6,872 nucleotides of DNA from JBOHDX01 sp050700835 (GTDB lineage Bacteria > Actinomycetota > Actinomycetes > Propionibacteriales > Nocardioidaceae). The stretch is taken from NCBI GenBank assembly GCA_050700835.1, contig JBOHDX010000042.1, forward strand, positions 1 to 6,872, read 5' to 3'. Shown one piece after another: positions 1-5,991 of the stretch; positions within the stretch are counted from its first letter, which is position 1; every line of letters starts with the position of its first letter. A program made the position numbers and the translations under genes. A model generated the notes under the pieces. The model was not told where the DNA came from, ran no database searches, and saw only the letters and a program-made list of their open reading frames with translations.

Positions 1-570
1 CTGCTCAACAACCCGCCCACGTTGAGCGACATCTCGATCCCGGTGCTGTCCAACATCCCGGTCGTCGGCGACAGCTTGTTCAACCAGACGGTGCTCGTCT
101 ACATCATGTACGTCTCCGTCGCCGTCGTGACGTTCCTGCTGTTCAAGACCCGCTGGGGTCTGCGCGTCCGCGCCGTCGGTGAGCACCCGCAGGCCGCGGA
201 CACGGTGGGCATCAAGGTCAACCGGATGCGCTGGCAGGCCGTTCTGTTCGGTGGCGTGTTCGCCGGAATCGGGGGCGCCTACTTCACCATCGGGTCGACC
301 GGGTCCTTCGACCGCGGTGTCACCGGTGGCAACGGCTTCATCGCGCTGGCCGCGCTGATCATGGGCCGCTGGCATCCCGTCGGGGCCACCATGGCGGCGT
401 TGTTCTTCGGGTTCATGTGGAACCTTCAGAACCAGCTGTCGTTCACCGCCAAGATCCCGAGCGACCTGCTGGGCATGACGCCCTACCTCGCCACCATCAT
501 CGCGGTCGCCGGTTTCGTCGGTCGGGTGCGCCCGCCGGCCGCCGACGGCGAGCCGTACGTCAAGAGCTGA
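1..570 (+). CDS. Nucleoside-type ABC transporter permease, C-terminal part (5' end outside window)
   Basis: This is the C-terminal 189 residues of an inner-membrane permease of the BPD_transp_2 (RbsC/BmpC-like) family; the frame is open to base 1, so the true start lies upstream. Hydrophobic segments sit at about fragment residues 30-48, 78-97, 111-123, 129-143 and 157-174. The cytoplasmic stretch GLRVRAVGEHPQAADTVGI (53-71), which follows a TM segment and precedes a Gly/Ala-rich TM segment (AGIGGAYF), is the typical loop of this family that contacts the ATPase. The gene ends one base before cdd, and cdd is followed by deoA. In actinobacteria and Firmicutes, permeases in that setting belong to nucleoside importers (BmpA lipoprotein, ATPase, two permeases). 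Family assignment is firm; nucleoside specificity is inferred from the neighbours. The ATPase, the first permease and the lipoprotein would be expected upstream of the window. Confidence 0.88.
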   Translation: MLNNPPTLSDISIPVLSNIPVVGDSLFNQTVLVYIMYVSVAVVTFLLFKTRWGLRVRAVGEHPQAADTVGIKVNRMRWQAVLFGGVFAGIGGAYFTIGSTGSFDRGVTGGNGFIALAALIMGRWHPVGATMAALFFGFMWNLQNQLSFTAKIPSDLLGMTPYLATIIAVAGFVGRVRPPAADGEPYVKS

Positions 571-571
571 G

Positions 572-997
572 GTGTTCGCGGTGGATACGGCGGCGACCGG
601 CGTCGACTGGGCCGAGCTGCGGGCTGCGGCCCGCGACGTGATGACCCGGGCCTACGCGCCCTACTCCCGGTTCCCGGTCGGTGCCGCCGCGCTGGTCGAC
701 GACGGACGCGTGGTGGTCGGTTGCAACGTCGAGAACGCGGGGTACGGCGTTACCTTGTGCGCCGAGTGCGGACTGGTGTCGTCGCTGGTCGCCGGTGGCG
801 GGGGACGCCTCGTCGCGTTCAGCTGCTGCGATCGGCGGGGTGAGCTGCTGATGCCGTGTGGGCGCTGCCGGCAGCTGCTGTGGGAGCACGGCGGCGCCGC
901 GCTGCTGGTGGACACGCCCGAGGGCGTCCTCACGATGGACGCGCTGCTACCGCAGGCGTTCGGTCCTGACCAGCTGTCGTCCGTCGGGCCGGCCTGA
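572..997 (+). CDS. cdd: Cytidine deaminase
   Basis: Zinc-dependent hydrolytic deamination of cytidine and deoxycytidine to uridine and deoxyuridine, in the cytoplasm. The protein has 141 residues, normal for the homotetrameric class. Visible motifs, numbered from 572: the N-terminal YAPYSRFPVGAA (28-39); substrate-binding N52 and E54 in CNVEN; the catalytic CAE motif (C63, E65); and PCGRCRQ (95-101), whose C96 and C99 complete the three-cysteine zinc site. The start is uncertain. GTG at 572 lies one base after the permease stop, with only a weak AAGAG upstream. GTG at 581 would have GAGG (569-572) at 8 bases and would remove just three residues. The motifs do not depend on this choice. It is the second gene of the salvage operon, and its product deoxyuridine can be a substrate for the downstream phosphorylase. 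Confidence 0.95.
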   Translation: MFAVDTAATGVDWAELRAAARDVMTRAYAPYSRFPVGAAALVDDGRVVVGCNVENAGYGVTLCAECGLVSSLVAGGGGRLVAFSCCDRRGELLMPCGRCRQLLWEHGGAALLVDTPEGVLTMDALLPQAFGPDQLSSVGPA

Positions 998-998
998 G

Positions 999-2306
999 GT
1001 GGCCGACCCGCAGGAGACGCACGATGCGGTCGACGTGATCGCGACCAAGCGTGACGCTTGCCCGCTGACCGACGACCAGATCGACTGGGTGGTTGACGCC
1101 TTCACCCGAGGCGCGGTGCCCGACGAGCAGATGTCCGCGCTGGCGATGGCGATCCTGCTCAACGGGATGAACCGCCGGGAGATCAGCCGTTGGACGGACG
1201 CGATGATCCGATCCGGCGAGCGGCTGAGCTTCTCGACGCTGTCGCGTCCCACCGCCGACAAGCACTCCACCGGCGGGGTCGGTGACAAGATCACGCTGCC
1301 GCTTGCCCCGCTGGTGGCCGCGTGCGGGGTGGCCGTACCCCAGCTGTCCGGCCGGGGGCTCGGCCACACCGGGGGGACCCTGGACAAGCTGGAGTCCATC
1401 CCCGGCTGGCGCGCCTCGCTGTCCAGCGCGCAGATGCTGGCGCAGCTGGAGTCCGTCGGGGCAGTGATCTGCGCCGCGGGGAGCGGGCTCGCGCCGGCGG
1501 ACAAGAAGCTGTACGCCTTGCGCGACGTCACCGGAACCGTGGAGTCGATCCCGCTCATCGCCAGCTCGATCATGAGCAAGAAGATCGCCGAGGGGACCGG
1601 CGCGCTCGTACTCGACGTCAAGGTCGGCTCCGGCGCGTTCATGAAGAACCTCGAGCGAGCCCGTGAGCTGGCGGTCACGATGGTGGCGCTCGGCACCGAC
1701 GCCGGTGTCCGGACGACGGCGCTGTTGACCGACATGTCGGTGCCGCTGGGTCGTACCGCCGGGAATGCCCTGGAGGTCCGCGAGTCGGTCGAGGTGCTCG
1801 CCGGCGGCGGCCCGGCCGACGTGGTCGAGCTCACGTTGGCGTTGGCGCGGGAGATGCTCGCCGCGGCAGGTCGAGGCGACGTCGACCCCGCGCCCAGGCT
1901 GGCCGACGGTTCCGCGATGGACGTGTGGCGCCGGATGATCGGCGCCCAGGGCGGCGACCCGGGCGCGGCGTTGCCGGTGGCCCGCGAGACGCAGGTGGTG
2001 GCGGCGTCGACGGGTGGAGTGCTGGCCCGGCTCGACGCTCTGGACGTCGGGGTGGCCGCCTGGCGGCTCGGCGCCGGTCGTGCCCGGCAGGGTGAGACGG
2101 TCCAGGCCGGTGCCGGCGTCGAGATCCATGCCAAGCCCGGTGACCTGGTGCGCGCGGGTGATCCGCTCCTGACGCTGCACACGGATACGCCGGAGCGGTT
2201 CGCCCGCGCCGTCGATGCGCTGGCGGACGCGGTGACGATCGAGCCGGCCGGCAGCGGCGGAGGACCAGCCAACGCCGGACCTATCGTCTTGGACCGGATC
2301 GGCTGA
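999..2306 (+). CDS. deoA: Thymidine phosphorylase
   Basis: Reversible phosphorolysis of thymidine (and deoxyuridine) to the base plus 2-deoxyribose-1-phosphate, in the cytoplasm. The 435-residue product matches the family length of about 440. Order of parts: helical N-terminal domain (about 10-75), phosphate-binding domain (about 80-340) and C-terminal PYNP domain (about 350-425). Seen directly: KHSTGGVGDK (88-97), and SGRGLGHTGGTLDKLE (117-132), which fits the thymidine/pyrimidine phosphorylase signature. K88, S90, S117 and T127 line up with the E. coli phosphate ligands at a constant +4 offset; R175, S190 and K194 line up with its base-binding residues. Start choice: GTG at 999, one base after the cdd stop, gives the N-terminus ADPQETHDAVDVIATKRD, typical of actinobacterial homologues. 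The frame stays open upstream inside cdd, but that stretch is not conserved. GTG at 1035 is possible but would cut into the first helix. Nothing on the active-site side is missing. Confidence 0.96.
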   Translation: MADPQETHDAVDVIATKRDACPLTDDQIDWVVDAFTRGAVPDEQMSALAMAILLNGMNRREISRWTDAMIRSGERLSFSTLSRPTADKHSTGGVGDKITLPLAPLVAACGVAVPQLSGRGLGHTGGTLDKLESIPGWRASLSSAQMLAQLESVGAVICAAGSGLAPADKKLYALRDVTGTVESIPLIASSIMSKKIAEGTGALVLDVKVGSGAFMKNLERARELAVTMVALGTDAGVRTTALLTDMSVPLGRTAGNALEVRESVEVLAGGGPADVVELTLALAREMLAAAGRGDVDPAPRLADGSAMDVWRRMIGAQGGDPGAALPVARETQVVAASTGGVLARLDALDVGVAAWRLGAGRARQGETVQAGAGVEIHAKPGDLVRAGDPLLTLHTDTPERFARAVDALADAVTIEPAGSGGGPANAGPIVLDRIG

Positions 2307-2411
2307 TCGCCGCGCCCGACGAGCAGGTGTTCATGCCTAACAAGCGGTGCTCAACGCTCAGGTTCGTCGCAGCGCTGCCGATAGACGAGGTCGGAAGGCT
2401 GCCGAAGGACG

Positions 2412-2463
2412 AGTCAGCCTGCTGATTACGACGCATCGTGGCGATGCGCCCCGAGGCCGGACT
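2412..2463 (+). promoter_or_regulatory. Nested hairpin immediately before the RBS of the large secreted-protein gene
   Basis: The inner stem CGCATCG (2432-2438) pairs perfectly with CGATGCG (2442-2448) across a 3-base loop. An outer stem can form from AGTC (2412-2415) with GACT (2460-2463) and GCCT (2417-2420) with AGGC (2454-2457). The base of this structure ends only 4 bases before the GGAG ribosome binding site, so folding could affect initiation. The pairing is seen in the sequence; a regulatory role is inference. Some pairing is expected by chance in GC-rich DNA. Confidence 0.35.
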
Positions 2464-2467
2464 GAAT

Positions 2468-2471
2468 GGAG
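2468..2471 (+). promoter_or_regulatory. Ribosome binding site GGAG that decides the start of the large gene
   Basis: GGAG lies 7 bases upstream of GTG 2479, which begins a positively charged then hydrophobic signal peptide (TRRR then about 18 apolar residues). The in-frame GTG at 2347 has no comparable Shine-Dalgarno sequence at proper spacing and would bury the signal peptide 44 residues inside the protein. This site therefore fixes the start. Confidence 0.8.
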
Positions 2472-2478
2472 CACCACC

Positions 2479-5349
2479 GTGACTCGTCGCCGCATCCCTG
2501 TGGCAGGTATGACCGTGGTAGCGCTCCTATCGGGCGGGCTGCTTCTCGTCGCTCCAGCCGCGGTGGCCGGGCCCACCTCCGTGCTGTTCACCCAAGCCCA
2601 GACCGGGTCGTGGACAGTACCGCAGGGAGTCACCAACGTGACCGTCCACGCTGTCGGCGGATCGGGTGGCTCCACGTACAACAACCAGGGCGGACGAGCT
2701 GCCGACGTCACCGCGCAGCTTGCGGTGGCGCCGGGCGAGACCTTGCACGTGCACGTCGCCGGGAACGGCAGCACCAGCGCGGCTGGGGCGAACGGTGGCG
2801 GTGCGACCGGTTGGACCAACGCCATGGGTGCCGGTGGCGGCGCGTCCGACGTCCGCGTCGGCGGCGACGACCTCGCCTCGCGTGTTCTGGTCGCGGCCGG
2901 CGGTGGTGGTGCTGACCAGTCCACTCCTGGAGCGGGCGGAGACGCGGGAGCGGTCGGCACCGACGGCATAGCGAGCTACTGCGGCCAGACCTCGACCGCC
3001 GCGCAACCGGGCGCGCCGACCGCAGGCGGCGCCGGGGGCGTGGCCTGCAATGGCTACTACAGCGGGGCGGCGGGCTCACTCGGCCAAGGCGGTGCCGGCT
3101 CTACGCACATCGGCATGGGTAGCGGGGGTGGCGGCGGTGGCGGCTACTACGGGGGCGGCGGCGGCGGCGACTACCAAGGCGGTGCCGGCGGCTCGTCCTA
3201 TCTCACGCCGGGCGCAACCGGCACACAGAGCACTCTGGCCGCCTTCGGCACGCCGCCCTCAGTGCGGATCAGCTGGGTGACCCCGCCCGCCGCGAGCGTC
3301 GGGCTGACCGTCGCCGACAGCTCGCTGCCCGCCGACGGCACCTCCACGACCGCGGTGACCGCCGCGGTCGCCGATCAGTACGGCAACGCCACCCCGGGCG
3401 ACACGGTCGTGTTCACCAGCGACGACCCCGGCGTCACCTTCGGGAGCGTCACCGACCGCGGCGACGGCACCTACTCGACGGTGCTGACCGCGTCGCACGC
3501 CGCGCACTCGATAACGATCCAAGCCACCGACGGTACCGCGCAGGGGTCGATCACCATCACGCAGACGCCCCTGCCGCAGGACGTTCAGTTCACCTCCACG
3601 CCGCCGGGTGCTCCGGTCGTCGGCGCCAGCTACGACGTTGCGGCCACTGGTGGAGCCTCCGGCAATCCGGTCGTGTTCTCCACGACTTCCGCCGCGTGCT
3701 CGGTCACTGGCGCGACCGTGACCTTGGTCCACGCCGGCCCCTGCACGGTCTACGCGGACCAGGCCGGTGACGGCGCCTACAGCGCGGGCCACGCCGTCCA
3801 GATGGTCACGATCGGCAAGGCGAGCACGGCTGTCACCTTCACCTCGCCGGCCCCGGCCGATGCCGTGGTCGGGCAGACCTACGCCGTGACCACCGCAGGC
3901 AGTGGGTCCTCACAACCGGTCGTGCTCACGATCGACTCTGGCTCGGCCGCGGTGTGCTCGATCGACGCGGCGACCGTCTCGTTCACCAGCGCCGGGACGT
4001 GCACCGTCGCCGCCGACCAGGCCGGCGACAGCGACTACGAGGGGAGCCACGCGACGCAGGACATCGTCGTCTCGAAGGTCGCCTCGGTCACGACCGTCGC
4101 CGTCCAACGCGCCTCCGCCGTCGCGGGCCAGCCGACGTGGGCCACGGCGACGGTGTCCGTCAGCTCCGGCCGCGTAGCCGGAACCGTGCAGTTCCGCCTC
4201 GACGGCAGGCCCGTCGGCGCACCGCTGAGCGTGGCTTCCGGGACGGCAAGCGCGGTGTTCGCGCCCTCGGCCGGTGCGCACGCGATCTCCGCGACGTTCA
4301 TCCCGAGCGATCCGACGACCACGAGTGCGTCGACCGGGACAGCGGCCCTGCTCGTGGACAAGGCGGCGACGACCACGGCGCTGTCGGTTACCACGAGGTC
4401 CTTGACGGCGACGATCACCGCCGTCGCTCCCGGCGCCGGTTCGCCTACCGGCAAGGTGACGTTCACCGTCGACGGCAAGAGCGTCGGGACGGCAACGCTG
4501 TCCGGGCGCGTAGCCACCCTCCGATACTCCGCGCAGGCCGGAACGACGCGCCACATTGCGGCGCTCTACGCCGGCGACGCGAACTTCGTCCCGTCCGCGG
4601 CTTCGACCGCGCGGCGCGATCCGACCATCACGGCGAAGGTGACCAGCGCGGCACCGAGGACTCGCTTCGGCTGGTATCACGCCGCGGTGAGTGTCTCCTT
4701 CGAATGCAAGACCAACGGCGCGCCACTCACCGTCGCGTGCCCCGGCAAGGTCGTCTTGCGCCGAAACGTTGCGGCACGCACCATCTCGCGCACCATCCAG
4801 TCCACCGACGGCGGCATGGACACGGTCACCGTCCAGGTGAGCATCGATCGCACCGCCCCCGGAGTGCAGCTCCAGGGCATCGCGAACGCGGCGCGGTATT
4901 TCGCGCGCGCCCCGCACGGCACCTGCACCGCCGACGACTCGCAGTCCGGAGTCCTGCGGTGTGTCGTCACGCGCCAGGCCGGCCCGAGTGGCTCGGTTCG
5001 CTACACCGCTCTGGCGACAGACCGGGCCGGCAACAAGACCATCATCCGCGGCCGGTACACCGTCGTGCCATTCGCTCTCGACGGGGCCAGGTACGTCAAC
5101 GGGGCCTACACCGTGAAGCTCGGACGTTCGTACGCCCTGCTGGCCTCCAGCCAGCTGCGTCCGCGCTACATCGACGCGGCTCCGTCACCCCGGCGGCCGA
5201 GCGGCAACGACAACTACTTCCATCGCTCCGGCAGCAACTGGGCCCTCGGCATCGCGATCACGAGGTCGCTGCGCTCGTACCGGTACTGGAACATCGGCGT
5301 CAAGGTGGGCCGTACCCTGCACGTCCTGAAGATCCGGGTGGTGCGCTGA
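2479..5349 (+). CDS. Large secreted multidomain protein: glycine-rich (ALK/LTK-type) domain plus bacterial Ig-like repeats
   Basis: The 956-residue preprotein opens with a signal peptide (1-30; TRRR, hydrophobic core, likely cut after AVA before GPTS). Residues 32-266 form a glycine-rich domain beginning SWTVPQGVTNVTVHAVGGSGG and including GGGASDVR, RVLVAAGGGG and two poly-Gly runs around YY (216-230). This pattern is typical of the Gly-rich domain shared by ALK/LTK receptors and many bacterial secreted proteins. Next come a Big_1 invasin/intimin-type Ig-like domain (271-361; DQYGNATPGDTVVF, DRGDGTYS), two tandem Ig-like repeats (about 369-449 and 452-536), and two Big_3-type domains (537-627 and 629-710; GTVQFRLDG, GKVTFTVDG, YAGDANF). 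Two beta-sandwich-like modules follow (about 713-793 with FGWYHAAVSVSFEC and IDRTAP; about 794-863 with TDRAGN). A basic 93-residue C-terminus (864-956) is unrecognised. No LPXTG motif, C-terminal membrane helix or SLH repeats are seen, so I infer release or non-covalent wall association. An adhesin or matrix role is likely but unproven; no catalytic domain is visible. Confidence 0.85.
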   Translation: MTRRRIPVAGMTVVALLSGGLLLVAPAAVAGPTSVLFTQAQTGSWTVPQGVTNVTVHAVGGSGGSTYNNQGGRAADVTAQLAVAPGETLHVHVAGNGSTSAAGANGGGATGWTNAMGAGGGASDVRVGGDDLASRVLVAAGGGGADQSTPGAGGDAGAVGTDGIASYCGQTSTAAQPGAPTAGGAGGVACNGYYSGAAGSLGQGGAGSTHIGMGSGGGGGGGYYGGGGGGDYQGGAGGSSYLTPGATGTQSTLAAFGTPPSVRISWVTPPAASVGLTVADSSLPADGTSTTAVTAAVADQYGNATPGDTVVFTSDDPGVTFGSVTDRGDGTYSTVLTASHAAHSITIQATDGTAQGSITITQTPLPQDVQFTSTPPGAPVVGASYDVAATGGASGNPVVFSTTSAACSVTGATVTLVHAGPCTVYADQAGDGAYSAGHAVQMVTIGKASTAVTFTSPAPADAVVGQTYAVTTAGSGSSQPVVLTIDSGSAAVCSIDAATVSFTSAGTCTVAADQAGDSDYEGSHATQDIVVSKVASVTTVAVQRASAVAGQPTWATATVSVSSGRVAGTVQFRLDGRPVGAPLSVASGTASAVFAPSAGAHAISATFIPSDPTTTSASTGTAALLVDKAATTTALSVTTRSLTATITAVAPGAGSPTGKVTFTVDGKSVGTATLSGRVATLRYSAQAGTTRHIAALYAGDANFVPSAASTARRDPTITAKVTSAAPRTRFGWYHAAVSVSFECKTNGAPLTVACPGKVVLRRNVAARTISRTIQSTDGGMDTVTVQVSIDRTAPGVQLQGIANAARYFARAPHGTCTADDSQSGVLRCVVTRQAGPSGSVRYTALATDRAGNKTIIRGRYTVVPFALDGARYVNGAYTVKLGRSYALLASSQLRPRYIDAAPSPRRPSGNDNYFHRSGSNWALGIAITRSLRSYRYWNIGVKVGRTLHVLKIRVVR
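3084..3189 (+). repeat. Exact 16-base direct repeat flanking the poly-glycine tract
   Basis: CCAAGGCGGTGCCGGC occurs at 3084-3099 and again at 3174-3189, exactly 90 bases apart and in the same frame. Each copy encodes QGGAG. The interval holds the GGN-rich tract 3124-3168. The arrangement is consistent with internal duplication in the glycine-rich domain; recombination between the copies would delete 30 codons without a frameshift. Confidence 0.7.
3583..4086 (+). repeat. Two tandem Ig-like protein repeats of about 81 and 85 residues
   Basis: Copy 1 (about 3583-3825) and copy 2 (about 3832-4086) share the order VxFTSxxPxxxxVGxxY, then a PVV strand, Cys-Ser, ATV, AG-x-CTV, then DQAGDxxYxxxHA, and end in a Lys followed by A/V-A-S. 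Each copy has two cysteines exactly 15 residues apart (407/422 and 493/508 in the preprotein). DNA similarity is highest at GACCAGGCCGG in the two DQAGD blocks. The divergence elsewhere indicates an old duplication, not a recent one. Confidence 0.75.
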
Positions 5350-5455
5350 CCGCAGCGAACCGGCCCCATCCGCAGGTCACGCATGTCGGGCGTGCGCAAC
5401 TGTCGGATCGCGGGTGGGGAGTGGGGGAGGAGGCCGGACTTGGAGCGCGGGGCGA
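5350..5455. other. Convergent intergenic region, no strong terminator seen
   Basis: This 106-base gap separates two converging genes. The best pairing is CACGC (5378-5382) with GCGTG (5390-5394) over a 7-base loop, with no T-rich tail on either strand. It is followed by a G-rich run (5412-5435 on the plus strand). A bidirectional terminator would be expected here, but the evidence for this hairpin is weak. Confidence 0.3.
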
Positions 5456-5908
5456 TCAGTGCAGCAGGAGCACGACGGTCTCGGCGACGCAGGCCGGTTT
5501 GTCGGCCCCTTCGATCTCCACCGTGTAGCGAACCACCACCTGCATGCCGGCGGGGATCGGGCTGGCCTCGGCGATCGACGCGTGCGCACGGACTCGGGAG
5601 CCGACCGGTACCGGCGTCGGGAAGCGCACCTTGTTGGAACCGTAGTTCAGCTTCGCCCCCGGCCCCCCGAAGCTGAAGATCTGTGAGCCGAGGTACGGCA
5701 CCAGCGACAGGGTGAGATAGCCGTGCGCAATGGTCCGGCCGAACGGACCCCCCGCGGCACGTTCGGGGTCGACGTGAATCCACTGGTGGTCACCGGTCGC
5801 CTCGGCGAACGCGTCGATGCGCTGCTGGTCGATCTGCAGCCAGTCGCTGCTGCCCAGGTCTTCACCGATGGCTGCGACCACGGCGTCCGGGGTCTCGAGT
5901 ACGCGCAT
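5456..5908 (-). CDS. MaoC-family (R)-specific enoyl-CoA hydratase, Rv0130-like
   Basis: A 150-residue single hot-dog-fold protein. It probably catalyses reversible hydration of trans-2-enoyl-CoA to (R)-3-hydroxyacyl-CoA in the cytoplasm. The hydratase motif GDHQWIHVDPERA (39-51) carries D40 and H45, at the same spacing and positions as the catalytic Asp/His pair I recall for M. tuberculosis Rv0130 (HtdZ). FGRTIAHGYLTLSL (54-67) is the conserved helix/loop that follows, and NYGxNKVRFPTPVPVGSRVRA near the middle is also Rv0130-like. The length matches Rv0130 closely. The frame stays open upstream to 6238, but that part overlaps the next minus-strand gene antisense and lacks family similarity. 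ATG at 5908 has no Shine-Dalgarno sequence but has a -10 hexamer six bases away, suggesting leaderless translation. No pathway partner lies beside it. Family is firm; acyl chain length and physiological role are unknown. Confidence 0.9.
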   Translation of the reverse strand: MRVLETPDAVVAAIGEDLGSSDWLQIDQQRIDAFAEATGDHQWIHVDPERAAGGPFGRTIAHGYLTLSLVPYLGSQIFSFGGPGAKLNYGSNKVRFPTPVPVGSRVRAHASIAEASPIPAGMQVVVRYTVEIEGADKPACVAETVVLLLH

Positions 5909-5914
5909 GGAGTC

Positions 5915-5943
5915 AACGTAGCGAGCGCCTAGATGACAGTCGG
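5915..5943 (-). promoter_or_regulatory. Probable promoter of the MaoC-family gene giving a leaderless mRNA
   Basis: On the minus strand, a -10 hexamer TACGTT (5920-5915) fits TANNNT. Exactly six bases separate it from the A of the ATG at 5908, so transcription would begin at or next to the start codon. A -35-like CCGACT (5943-5938) sits 17 bases upstream, sharing GACT with TTGACT. No Shine-Dalgarno sequence precedes the ATG, which agrees with a leaderless start, a common arrangement in actinobacteria. The hexamers are seen; their activity is inferred. Confidence 0.55.
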
Positions 5944-5972
5944 GCCCGGACCCATCGTGGTCCAGGCCCGAC
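5939..5972 (-). terminator. Strong hairpin terminator after the minus-strand secreted-protein gene
   Basis: The minus-strand transcript can form a 14-bp stem, GTCGGGCCTGGACC with GGTCCGGGCCCGAC, around a 6-base loop (ACGATG), starting 19 bases after the stop codon at 5992. The only non-Watson-Crick position is a U-G wobble on the minus-strand RNA; the same position is a C-A mismatch on the plus-strand RNA. The hairpin therefore favours the minus-strand gene. The following bases, TGTCATCT, are only moderately T-rich, which is usual in GC-rich actinobacteria. Confidence 0.75.
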
Positions 5973-5991
5973 GTCAGGCGGGGGAGGCGAG

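Larger units (their letters stand above)
2307..2478 (+). other. Non-coding leader between deoA and the large secreted-protein gene, with possible RNA structure
   Basis: These 172 bases separate deoA from the supported GTG start at 2479. The large gene's frame is open back to a GTG at 2347, but residues read from there are Arg-rich and precede the signal peptide, so I treat the stretch as untranslated. Pairings I can see: GAGCA/TGCTC (2321-2325 with 2348-2352); TCGTC/GACGA (2364-2368 with 2384-2388) around the palindrome GCAGCGCTGC (2369-2378); TCGG at 2391-2394, able to pair with either of two copies of GCTGCCGA (2374-2381 and 2398-2405); and a nested hairpin just before the ribosome binding site. 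I could not place a convincing -10/-35 pair or a T-tailed terminator for deoA here, nor match a known riboswitch consensus. Confidence 0.5.

Noticed and set aside
947..2272. Minus-strand open frames of more than 400 codons opposite deoA
   Set aside because: They are antisense shadows of a well-supported enzyme gene, with no recognisable motifs and Ser/Pro/Arg-biased composition.
2333..2353. GCCTAACAAGCGG near 2335 resembles the left end of an integron attC site (RYYYAAC)
   Set aside because: No matching GTTRRRY right-hand core follows within the intergenic region, and no integrase or gene-cassette context is present. Probably chance.
2361..2420. Possible c-di-GMP-I riboswitch (GGTCGGAAGGCTGCCGAAGG loosely recalls the 3' half)
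   Set aside because: The conserved GCAAA and GACGCAAAGCC elements of the 5' half are missing and the helices do not fit the consensus.
3954..5528. A 524-codon plus-strand open frame and a 335-codon minus-strand frame (3910-4917) overlapping the large secreted-protein gene
   Set aside because: Both are extremely Arg/Gly/His-rich, typical of out-of-frame reading of high-GC coding DNA. The overlapped frame has a signal peptide and recognisable Ig-like domains.
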